DNA from: Erythroxylum novogranatense
Lineage: Eukaryota; Streptophyta; Magnoliopsida; Malpighiales; Erythroxylaceae
NCBI GenBank assembly: GCA_029891385.1
Contig: CM057225.1
Coordinates: forward strand, 16,668,620 to 16,732,619
Length of the DNA: 64,000 nt
Direction of reading: 5' to 3'
A program made the translations under genes and the position numbers. Below the pieces are notes generated by a model. That model saw nothing but the letters and a program-made list of their open reading frames with translations. It was not told the DNA's origin and made no database searches. Shown in pieces: positions 49,741 to 60,326 of this stretch (its first letter is position 1; the number at the start of each line of letters is the position of its first letter).

Positions 49741-50664
49741 TTTGTATAGAGGCATGGTATCTTAATGTTAAAGTGATGGTATTCTCATTTTAAGGTGAAC
49801 GAATGACTTATCTATTATAAATGGCAGTATTTTTTATACATAAGTATGGTATTAGATGTATGAATGTTCGATATAGTTTTGCCTAATGCACAATGTTCTT
49901 ATTTTAAGGTGAATGTATACTTATCTATTATGGGCAATGGTATTTTGTTTACATTAGTGAAATATTATATATGTGAAAGTTTAGTATAGTTTTTACTAAG
50001 GCATGGTATTCTTTTCACTCAAATGATGGTATTCTCATTTTAAAGTGAATGTGTGACTTATCTCATATGAGTAGTGGTGTCTTTTATAGTTAAGTATGTT
50101 ATTGGATATATGAAGGTTTGGTATAGTTTTTACTAAGGCATGGTATTATAATGGTATATGAAGGTTTGGTATAGCTTTTACTAAGGCATGGTATTATAAT
50201 GGTATTCTCATTTTAAGGCAAACATATGAATCATCTATTATGGGTGGTGATATTTTTTGTACATAAATATGGTATTAGATATATGAAGATTTAGATGCAT
50301 TTTATTGAAGCATGGTATTATTCATATTAGGTAATGCTATTCTCATTTTAAGGTTAATGTGTGACTTATCTATTATGGTATACATAAGCCAAGGATTGGA
50401 TGTATAAGTCTGGTATAATTTTTTAGGCATGTTAATCTTCGTACTTAATGATGGTATTCCCATTTTAAGTTGAATGGTATGCCTTATTTGTTATGGATGG
50501 TGATATATTTTGCATATAAGCATAGTATTAGAAGCATATAAAGTTTTAGTATAGTTTTTATTAAGGCATGGTATTCTTCATTATCATTGATAATATTCTC
50601 ATTTTATGCATATGACTTATTTGTTATATGCAGTGCTTTTTTATATGCAAAAGCGTGATATTAG
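49741..50664. repeat. Degenerate tandem repeat, about seven units of 113-173 bp
   Basis: The phrase GGTATTCTCATTTTAAGGTGAA recurs in variants near 49781, 49894, 50031, 50204, 50339, 50456 and 50595, with GACTTATCTATTATGGG, AAGTATGGTATTAG and TAGTTTTTACTAAGGCATGG in fixed order. A 47-base segment is doubled near 50110-50190. The array ends exactly where the copia LTR begins. Confidence 0.85.
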
Positions 50665-51533
50665 TGTTAAGTCAAAATGACTTTACGTCTAATAATTTTG
50701 ATAACAATCAAATAATAATAACATTAGAAAGAGATGAACTGTTTTGATAATTGTGTTATGCGTGAAGAAAACATAGAAGGGAGAAAACACAGAAGGAAGA
50801 AAACATAGAAGGAAGAGTAAAAACACAGACGATACGAAGACGAAGACAATAGTACGTCGAACGGTTACTCAGTTTGAGTTAGTTACAGAATCCAACTGAA
50901 TAACGGTTATCAAGATACAAGAAGCAAGAAGCAGTTATCAAGAAGCGAGAAGTGGTTGGAGACTTAGGCTATAAATACTAGTTGTAGTCGAAGACTGAAT
51001 GACTTTCAACCTTTTAGTTTTCAAGTTATTACTAACAAAAACTCTGTATTGATTGTGCAAAACACGAGAGCTATTTTTACTCTAACAAAGCTCACATTAT
51101 CTTTCTAGTGAGAGAAAGGAAAAGCTGAGAATCTGAAGAGGTTAAAAGAGCGAAAAATAATACTTGGTGTAAGAGACCTGAAGAGGCTCTGTAGAGAAAG
51201 AATACTTGTACATTTTGAGAAGAATAGTGAAATCTCAGAAGAATTCTGAGGACTAGACGTAGCCCAAGGTTTGGGGTGAACCATGATAAAATTGTCGTAT
51301 TTATCTTCTAACTCTCTACTTTAATTTCTATTGTTTTTATACAAGTATATAGAAGTTACTTGAAATTTAATCACAAAGATATTTTCATATAAACATTGTG
51401 ATATTCGTTTAATAGTTTTGAAAAAGTTAGTTTTCAAAGAAATATCAAAGGGGCTTGTATTCACGAAAAGAATGCACAATTCAACCCCCCTTCTTGTGCA
51501 TTTTGTATATTGTACGTAAAAACTATACTAACA
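50665..51533 (+). repeat. Copia 5' LTR with promoter and short U3 repeats
   Basis: Starts TGTTAAGTCAAAATGAC and ends about CTATACTAACA. TATAAAT at 50970-50976 is a likely LTR promoter. Upstream, four near-copies of GAAGAAAACATAGAAGG lie at about 50764-50825. The right end is inferred from its position before the primer site. Confidence 0.7.
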
Positions 51534-51604
51534 AATGATTTACTTTAGTTGGTATCAAAGCTTGGTTTCCAAGAACCACCGTTACAAAGTGAGGACAAAG
51601 ATCT

Positions 51605-53147
51605 ATGGTTGAATCACATGTTTTTATAGTTGAAGGCGCCTTCATCACAAGACCTCCTGCATTCAATGGTGAAGACTATCATTATTGGAAGGACAGGATA
51701 CATCTCTTTATAGAATCAAACACACATAGATCTTCGGGAGATCATCGAGAATGGACCTTATATACCAATGGATGATGAAGGGAATGCCATTCCTCGTACC
51801 AGATGGTCAACTGATCAAAAAGCTAGATTCCAACTTAACTCAAAGGTCAAGTTCTTTATGAGTTGTGCCTTAAGCAGAAGTGAATACGATAAAGTTCATG
51901 GATGCGACATTGCAAAGGAGATATGAGACACTCTATCCATTGCACATGAAGGCACTAACCAGGTGAAAGAGTCCAAGATAAGCATTCTTATACACCAGTA
52001 TGAGCTATTTAAGATGAAGGAAGATGAGTTTATTAATAAGATGTTTGAACGATTTTAAACTATCGTTAATGGACTTAAAGCTCTTGGGAGAATCTACGAT
52101 AATCAAGACCATGTCAGGAAGATTCTCAGAAGTCTACCAAAAAGATAGAGACCTAAAGTCACTGCAGTACAAGAAGCCAAGGACATGAGTATATTGAAGC
52201 TTGATCAATTACTTGGTTCTTTAAAGATACATGAAATGGAGCTTGATGCAGAAGAGAAACCCAGATGGGACAAATCTATAGCATTAAAGACTGAACAAAA
52301 GAATCAAAAGACTCAGAAAAAGAAAAGTCCATCATCAAAAGCATTAAAGATTAAAGAAATCAAGAATGACGATACCAATGAATCTGAACAAGATTCAAGC
52401 GAAGATGATGAAGAATTATCTTTTATTTCGAGAAAGATCAGACGGATGTGGAAGAAGAAAGCAAAAGAAAACAAAGAGTTTTCTTTTTAAAAAAATAGCA
52501 AAGACGAAGTCAAGAACTAGAAGACATCTATAATTTGCTACGAGTGCAACAAACCTAGACACTACAAGGCTGAATGTCCGTTGCTGAGAAGAAAACCAAA
52601 GAAAAATAAAGAAAATAAAAAGAGCATGATGGAAACATGGGAAGATTTGGATTCATCCAAATCTGATACTGATTTAAAAACATCAGTTCAAGCAAATATA
52701 TGTTTGGTAGTCGAAAAAGAAAGTGAAGTGGAGATAACTTCTGACTTTAATGAACTACAAAATGCATATTTAGAGTTGTTAGAAGATTCACATGCTATAC
52801 TAAAGCAATATAGATCGCTAAAGAAAAAGTTTGTAGAAAACTTGAAAAACACGGAAGTGTTAGAGAGAGAAAACGTTTGCTTGAAGAAACAAGTAGACGA
52901 TACGAAGAAAATAGTAACTATAGATAGATCCAAAGAAATTAATCAGCTGAAACAAAGAAACAATACTCTTTCAGCAGATCTATCAACTTTTACCAAAAGG
53001 ACGAAGAAAAAGAATGACATTCTAGAAAGATATAGACACCCTAATGATAAGAGCGGTCTAGGGTTTACTAAAAGTAATACTCATCATAAAAGAACTTTGT
53101 TCCTTATAGAAAGAAATATCACCAGTCTTCTTATCATTATTCTATGA
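51605..53147 (+). pseudogene. Copia gag with CCHC zinc knuckle and coiled-coil-like tail
   Basis: The N-terminal part includes RPPAFNGEDYHYWKDRI. The middle part includes MSILKLDQLLGSLKIHEMEL and an acidic/basic linker. The knuckle CYECNKPRHYKAEC is at about 52538-52579, with Arg where Gly is usual. A Glu/Lys-rich, coiled-coil-like region follows (52740-53010). Frame breaks occur near 51725, 51925, 52058 and 52490. Confidence 0.8.
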
Positions 53148-53199
53148 ATAATTATCAGATTAACCCCAAAGGACCCAAGAAAATCTGGGTACCTAAGAA

Positions 53200-53764
53200 A
53201 AACATAATGTCTACTGCAAATCTCCTTCCTTGGAAAAAGCAACCAGCACCAATGGTATTTGGACAGTGGATGCTTGCGACATGTGATGGGAAGAAGGTCT
53301 ATATTCCTAGATCTTCAAAATAAGAAGGGAGGATCGGTAACTTTTGGAGACAACCGGCAAGGTAAAATAATTGAAATCGATAAAATCGGTAAAGATTCCT
53401 TTAATATATTGATAATGTTCTGCTAGTTGATGGTTTAAAACATAATTTGATTAGTCTCAGTCAATTATGTGATTCTAGTTTTGAAGTATCCTTTAATAAA
53501 AATTCTTGTGTAGTGAAAAACAAGGACGGTTCCATATTTTTCTCTGCCAAAAGACGAAACAATCTTCATAAGATTAATTTGGAAGATTTGCAAAGTCAAA
53601 ATATTTCTTGTTTTATTTCAATAGATGAAGAAAAACTGACTTGGCATAAAAAGCTAGGTCATGTTAGTTTTAAACATATTTCTAAGTTGATTAAACATGT
53701 TTTGGTAAGAGGTTTACCAAAAATAAGTTTTAACAAGGATTTCTTTTGTGAAAGTTGTCATTAA
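53200..53764 (+). pseudogene. Copia protease remnant and GAG-pre-integrase domain
   Basis: A decayed protease lies near 53258-53400 (SGC-RHM-like words, frame broken). The open stretch 53447-53764 has LISLSQLCDSSFEVSF, then LTWHKKLGHVSFKHISKL and FFCESCH, the H-H-C-C finger of the copia pre-integrase region. Confidence 0.78.
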
Positions 53765-53825
53765 AAAATAGGTTAAAACATCCTTTTCTTCTAAAAATAT
53801 TGTAACTTCGTCTAGACCTCTAGAG

Positions 53826-54417
53826 TTGTTACATATAGATTTATTTGGTCCAACTAGGACATTAAGTCTTAGCGGAAAGAATTATAGTCTCGTAATTGTT
53901 GATGACTTCACTAAATTTTGTTGGAAATTATTTTTGTCACATAAAGATGAATTTTTCAGATGTTTTAAAGTGCTTTCCAAACAGTTACAAAATGAAAAAG
54001 GAATTTCTATTGCTGGAATTAGAAGTGATCATGGTGGTGAATTTGAGAATGAAAAATTCAGAATATATTTTGAAGAGAATGAAATTTTTCATAATTTCTC
54101 TACTCCTAAAACTCTACAACAGAATGGAGTTGTAGAAAGAAAAAACATGACGATTCAGGAAATGGCAAGGACTATGCTGTATGAAATGAATCTTTATAAG
54201 TATTTCTGGACAGAAGCTGCGAGCACAGCTTGTTATTTTCAAAATAAAATACTTATGCAACCTTTGTTAAAGAAAAATCCATATGAGTTATGGAAAGGAA
54301 GGAAGACTAATATCTCTTACTTCCATCCATTTGGTTGCAAGTGTACTATATTGAATACAAAGAAAATTTTGGATAAATTCGATTCTAAGACTTTTTCAGG
54401 AATTTTTCTAGGATATT
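53826..54417 (+). pseudogene. Copia integrase core, interrupted at its C-terminal end
   Basis: Blocks: LLHIDLFGPTRTLSLSGKNY, VIVDDFTKFCWKLFL, GIRSDHGGEFENEKF, FHNFSTPKTLQQNGVVERKN, with the D-D-E catalytic residues visible. It ends FSGIFLGY at the point where the solo LTR is inserted. The frame resumes after the LTR with SLSSKA. Confidence 0.88.
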
Positions 54418-57252
54418 TGTAGCATCCCACTCTCGCAAGACCTAGACCCGATTTCGAGGGTGATATCTGAACCTGTGCCTCACGAGGGTGGTATACGAGA
54501 GTAGTCAAAATAGTTTAGAAACTCGGTAATACATTTTTTAAAAACAATCGAGTCTTGTGAGATATCGATAAATAATTTAAGCCGCTTGTCTGAAATCATT
54601 TTGATCATAAAACAATTCCAGTCATAAATCAATTCATACACATTATCCATAGTCAAAATTGGGCCCAATATAATAACGGTACTAATCTGCGTGATTTGCA
54701 TAATTACAATTTTACAATAATACGAATATCTCTAATGTGGATGTGAAGGCGATCCGACTTCAAACTCGACTCTTTTGCGATTTTCATACTCCCGTTTGTC
54801 TAGCAGGGTACTCGCCAATTCTTGAAAAATAATTGAAATGTTGGGTGAGTTTATGAACTCGATGAGAAACCATCATCGATGGTTCACTCAATTCATGCAT
54901 ATCGCAAGCAACTCATAGTTTCAATCAATTACACATTCGGTATCATCATATAACAATTTATAAAACTCATGCAATTTCATAAATCAGTTATCACTTTTAT
55001 ATGCAATGCACATGTGACTCTTTTGATTTATTACAGTGTTGTGACCGGCGCATAAGCGATGATCGATGTCGACACATCTAGGGAGTAGGAGAGCCCTCTG
55101 AAATGCACTAACTCCCTCGAGCTCGAGGCTCTTTTCGATGTCGATGGTGACTCAGTCTGACTATCATTATCTAAACATGCCTTTATGCATGAATGCATAT
55201 CCCAATTTACATTTCTGATCGATTTACATTTCAGTGTCCCATTTCCCATTCCTTCGGACCTTTAGTCCGGTATTCAGTCATAGACATTTTCACAATTTAT
55301 TTCATTGAATCATTCACAAGCAATACACACAAATAGCACTTCGATATCACATTCCAATACTTCAGAAACCCGTGGTCCGAAATCAATCATAAGTAAACAC
55401 ATATAACCCTCCATTAACTCCACATGGCATAAGTGCATAATATTAAACACATATAGATTGAGGAACCAACTATGTTACTCACCTATAACTTCCGAGCTAC
55501 TGCCTGGAAGTCCCAGTAATATCCGTGGAATATCGTTCCATCGGTGCCTCTATAACTGTCAAATCATTTCCTATTACTAAATGCACAATCAGAAAGAATT
55601 CAATGATGCACATGTCTTAAAGAAAAGATGTACGATGCATGTTCATGACCTTCCCGGCGCTATTTCCCAATTTTCACTTTCTTTTGTCAAAATCTAACTT
55701 TTCACTCAATTGATCAATAATGATTCATTTCATTTCAATAGCATGTCACAGAACTCCACCAATTTCATTTCTAACATTAAGTCAATTTACCAAGTCATAC
55801 CCACTAGGATATTCTTAAGAAAGACCTCAAAACCAGTGTCACTATTCTCTAGATCAAAATTCACCCATTAGGCTCAGTTTCTAAAACCCCAATAGCATTA
55901 CCTTAAATTCAGAAATCTCACAATTATATCCCAATTATCATGAAACAATCCTTAAGTGACAATAGGAAACCATATTCACTTTCGTTCAATATTCCAGATC
56001 TCGCTCATTTGATTTCAATTTTTCTTTCTTAACATTAATTGTAGACCTCTTTTTCTAGTTCATAACAAATCAAGAATCACCTCAATTGGAGGTCTACACC
56101 ATTAGTTATGCCCCAAAAACAAAACTAAACCCATTCAGAAAATCATCCTCGCCGCGGCGTATAACCGCTCGTCGTGACGTCTACTTAACCACTCGTCGCG
56201 ACGTCCCGCTCGTCGCGACGAACCACTCATCGCGACGCACGCTCGTTGCGACGTCTACGCACGTCACGGCATATGCTCGTTGCGACATCCAATAATCCCC
56301 TCGTCGCGACATGCAGATCGCAGATCGTTTTCTCCGACTAAATTTCTTACATTTTATCTCTCTAAAACAACCATAACTCCCTTTCAACTACCCCAAAATT
56401 TCACATTAAACATAATAAATGCATCAAACTCAATAATAAACAACATATACAGAAATCACTTACCAAATCCAGCTTTCCTTCGAAAACTTCTGAAAATTTC
56501 TCTAACCCTTTCACCCTTCTCTAACACCCACGGATCTCTCTCAAAACTTTAAAAATCTTCATCTTCTTATGGATTAGGGTTGATCTCAAACAATAAGGAA
56601 GAAGCAAGCAAGAATCGTGGGTGAAGGAGGATCAAACGATGGGAGAAAAATAACATGCCCTAGGATGGAGGAGACAATTTGTCAAAGTGATTTCCGTGCT
56701 CGCCAAAGGAGAAAATCGAAAATCTAGGGCATTAAGGGTTATTTAAACAATCAAACGTATATACTTGCCACTTGCCCATTCCGTAACATATTTCACTTTT
56801 CACTTTCATTTCTAGTCCAATTTGTCTCCAAATTTCCAATAGTTTCACATTATAATTCCTAAGATCATAAATCAAATGGTCCCACTGCCCTAGAACAGTT
56901 ATTTCCGTACTATACAGTCAATCAGTCCGTCACTCGGAACATTTTCCGGTCTGGAATTTTTCTCCCAATTTGCCAGAAAATTTCTAAGGATCACTACCAA
57001 GTGACAATCACTCTAAAACAGTTCCAATTCCAATTCTCAAGCACAAATATTTCAGAATCTATAAAATAGATCATATTCTCAAATAAATGCCGGGAAATGC
57101 CATGAATGCATGTACATATAAGTGCATGTGCCAAAACACTCATTCCTCTAAAATTAGAGGCCAAATGAATATTCAATCAAAATATGCAACGCAAATTACT
57201 AGCCTTTCCTAATTGACCAATTTACACTTTCCATCGGGGATGGGATGTTACA
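54418..57252 (-). mobile_element. Solo LTR C (2835 bp) inserted in copia integrase, with 5-bp target duplication
   Basis: The termini are TGTAGCATCCCA and TGGGATGTTACA, flanked by ATATT at 54413-54417 and 57253-57257. No internal region is present, so it is a solo LTR formed by recombination of a full element. It shares blocks with LTRs A and B (TCTAGTTCATAACAAATC near 56056) in the same reading direction, and is matched in reverse by LTR D. It carries the densest CGTCGCGACG cluster (56150-56320). Confidence 0.93.
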
Positions 57253-57257
57253 ATATT

Positions 57258-59003
57258 CATTATCTTCTAAAGCTTAAAGGGTCTATAATCTTACTTTTAA
57301 GACTGCTGAAGAATCTATTCATGTCAAATTTGATGATAGTCTTCAACCAGATAGAAGTAATGATACTGATAATGAAACTCTATCGGGACCCTTAGTTGAT
57401 AGTGTAGATGTGTCACCATCAGATGCTCCTCTATAAAAATTAAAATATGTTCTTGAAAATTTTAATATGAAAAAGGACTGGAGATATAAGTCTTCTTACC
57501 CAAAAAATTTGATTATAAGGTGTAAAAAGTAGGTCGAAATTTAGAAGAGAAGCAAATGTAACATTTATTTATGAAATAGAGCTTAAGAATATTGATGAAG
57601 ATCTTCAGGATGAAGTTTGGATTTTAGCCATACAAGAGGAACTGAACCAATTTACTAGGAATAAAGTTTGGTCTTTAGTTCTCAGACCTCCTAAAAAGTC
57701 TATCATAAGAACCAGATGGGTTTTTAAGAATAAACTAGACGAGTCAGGTAGAGTAAGTCGTAACAAAGCTAGATTAGTAGTTCAAGGCTATAATCAACAG
57801 GAACGAATAGACTATAATGAAACTTATACTCTTGTAGCCAAATTAGAAGCTATTAGGATCTTGCTTGCATATATTGTTTGTCATGATATAAAACTTTTTC
57901 AAATGGATGTGAAAAGTGCCTTTTTGAATGGTTTTATAGATGAAGAAGTTTATGTAAAGCTTTGTATGGATTGAAACAAGCTCCTCGAGCTTGGTTTTGA
58001 AGATTCTAAGAAACCAGACTATGTTTATAGACTTCATAAAGCTTTGTATGGATTGAAACAAGCTCCTCGAGCTTGGTATGATCGTCTAAGTTATTTTCTG
58101 ATTGAGAATGATTTTAGTAGAGGACATGTAGATAAGAGTTTATTTAAAAAATGCATTAAGAATGATTTCATCATAGTACAAAAATATGTTGATGATATTA
58201 TCTTTAGTGCAACATCTAAAAAGCTATGTACCAGTTTTGAGAATCTGATGAAGAATGAATTTGAGATGAGCATGATGGGTGAATTAAAATTCTTTCTTAG
58301 GTTACAAGTTAATCAAACCAAAGAAAAGATTTTTATTCATCAATAGAAATATATCAAAAAACTGTTGGTTAAATATGGAATGCAAAAAGTGAAACCTATG
58401 TCAACTCCTATGCATCCCTCAAACCTTCTATCTAAGGATGAAGCAAGTAAGAAGGTTGATCAAACTCTTTATAGAGGAATCATTGATTCTTTATTTTACC
58501 TTACAACAAGTAGACCTGATATTCTGTTTAGTGTTTGTGTTATGTGCTAGATTTCAAGATAATCCTAGAGAATCTCACTATATTGCTGTTAAAAGAATTT
58601 TGAGATATCTTTCAGGTTCTACTGATATTTGCTTAATGTATGAAAAAGGTAGAGATTTCAGGTTAATTGGCTATTGCGATGCTGACTATGCTGGAGACAG
58701 GATTGATTAAAGAGTACGATTGTAGGATGTCACTTTCTTGGCCATAATCTAGTTTCTTGGTCAAGTAAGAGGCAAAGTTCAATTGCTCTATCTACTGCAG
58801 AAGCTAAATATATGTTAGCTGCAAGCTGTTGCTCACAGACGTTGTGGATTAAGTACCAGTTAGAGGATTATTCAATACAAAAAGAACAAATCTCAATCTT
58901 CTGTGACAACACAAGTGCTATCAACCTATCAAAGAATCAAATACAACACTCGAGGGTAAAGCAAATTGAAGTTAGACATCATTTCCTACGAGACTACATA
59001 TAA
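57258..59003 (+). pseudogene. Copia reverse transcriptase and RNase H
   Basis: Blocks: RVYNL and ESIHVKFDD after the LTR, TRWVFKNKLDESGRVSRNKA, FQMDVKSAFLNGFIDEEVYV, LYGLKQAPRAWYDRL, catalytic KYVDDIIFSAT, then RNase H (YCDADYAGDRID, SAINLSKNQIQHSRVKQIEV, RHHFLRDYI). A 39-bp segment (58039-58077) is also present at 57957-57995, where a different conserved block (PPGF) is expected. Stops occur near 57434, 57533, 58346 and 58548. Confidence 0.88.
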
Positions 59004-59018
59004 AGGAAAATCATAAGT

Positions 59019-60326
59019 CTACAGTTTGTTGAGACGAATCATCAACAGGACTTCTTTAGTTAAAGATGTATTAGACAGTGGCCTAATACGCATAATTAAT
59101 TGCACAAGGGATTCAGTTATGCAAGTAAACTCTCCAATCCTTATCATGTTGAATGTCCCTTTTGTAAGTTTTCCCCCCACTGGACAATGTTCATCTTTAG
59201 TTGTTGAACTACCACTAGCTCCTGAAATGTAATGGGAAATGAAAGTTCCCGTCATCGTCTTCTTTACAGAGCACGCTTCATCTATGCTTCGTACTTCTTC
59301 TGCAATTTGATCTACTGACAGATCATCTACTACCCCTTCTGGGTATAGTTTCTGCTTCCCCTTCTTAACATTGCGTACCATGGGATACCTTAGTTGAATG
59401 TCAGGTACAATCTTTATCACTGTTTGCTCTGTGATTGGGAAAATAGTGTACGGTTGGTTTGTCATCTTTGTGGGGTATGGTTTTGTTCCTGCATACCTCA
59501 AGGTCTGATAAAAACTCTTCTCGTCTTCATTCAATAGTGTGATGTACAACAATTTATCAGAATAGGTTGTAAATGTACCTTCACTAACCTCTTTGGGATA
59601 TCCTTGGTGATTTTTGAGGTACTCCTCTTCTTCACAGGTTGAACCTCTTCAATCACTCTAATTCTCAAATCTTCTTTCCTCAGAAGTTGAGAAGAGTTAT
59701 ATTGTACCAGACTAAGTTCTGCTGATTTCTCCTGTTGAACATCAGTAGGAGTAGCCTTCTTCTGACTAACTTTCTAATCAGTAGGAGTACTCTTTTCCTG
59801 ATTGACTTTCTCAATCTTCTTCTCTGCCTCAATCAGTCTTGGAGTCTTTTGAGGATGTGGTTTCTGCTTCTCAAACTCCAATTTTCTTTTACTCTCAATC
59901 TCTTTAACGTGTTTGGCTGTATTTTCCTTTAAGATAGAGACTAGAGATCTTGTAGTCGTAGGTGCGCCTGTCTCAAAGACTTCTGCCTAACTTAGTTCTC
60001 TGGATCTCTTTTCTTCTTATTATCGCAAGGCTCGAACTCTGGGTGATCTTTTCGCTTGCTTCGAAATTTCACTCAGAAGTGTCTCCCCTTTTCTTTTCAG
60101 AGAACCTTCGTCTATAATCCGTACTCGGTTACTTTCTTTTTGAATAATCATCTTCTCTTTCAAGGTTTCTTCTGATGATTTCCTCCTTTCAGTCATGGGC
60201 ATGTTTGCACTAGATTGAGATTTAGAACTTTTTGTAGGAGATTTCTTCTTTGTACGCTCCCCCTCAGTTCTTGTTTTAATCTCAGAATCTGCTTCTACTC
60301 TGTCCAGATTCTTTAAACCCATTTTT
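59019..60326 (-). pseudogene. Unidentified minus-strand coding remnant
   Basis: Two long open stretches lie on the minus strand: 60020-60334 (Lys/Ser/Glu-rich, with KKKSPTKSSKSQSSANM and SLKRKGETLLSEISKQ) and 59019-59552 (177 codons, with MLYITLLNEDEKSFYQTLRY, PYPTKMTNQPYTIFPITEQT, SGASGSSTTKDEH). The stretch between them is frame-broken. The composition (basic, low-complexity, then a structured part) is protein-like on this strand and stop-rich on the other. I do not recognise the family. It may be an extra ORF of a retroelement or a captured gene. LTR D starts at its upstream end with no primer site between them, so LTR D may have inserted into it. Confidence 0.45.

Larger units (their letters stand above)
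50665..59040 (+). mobile_element. Ty1/copia element (SIRE/Tork-like), plus strand, no 3' LTR found, split by a solo LTR
   Basis: Order: 5' LTR (50665-51533), primer-binding site TGGTATCAAAGC (51550-51561), gag with zinc knuckle, protease, integrase, interruption by a 2835-bp solo LTR, then reverse transcriptase and RNase H ending near 59003. The copia order (integrase before reverse transcriptase) is clear. After 59040 the sequence no longer matches copia and no 3' LTR is seen. Numerous stops and small rearrangements make it inactive. Confidence 0.9.

Noticed and set aside
49741..50664. Centromeric satellite
   Set aside because: Only about seven diverged units of uneven length, within a gene-bearing window.
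52688..52933. Minus-strand open stretch of 81 codons
   Set aside because: Complement of the coiled-coil-like copia gag tail.
56150..56320. Regularly recurring CGTCGCGACG words as a possible CRISPR-like array
   Set aside because: Short, variable, irregular spacing, inside a solo LTR with target duplications in a plant nuclear genome.
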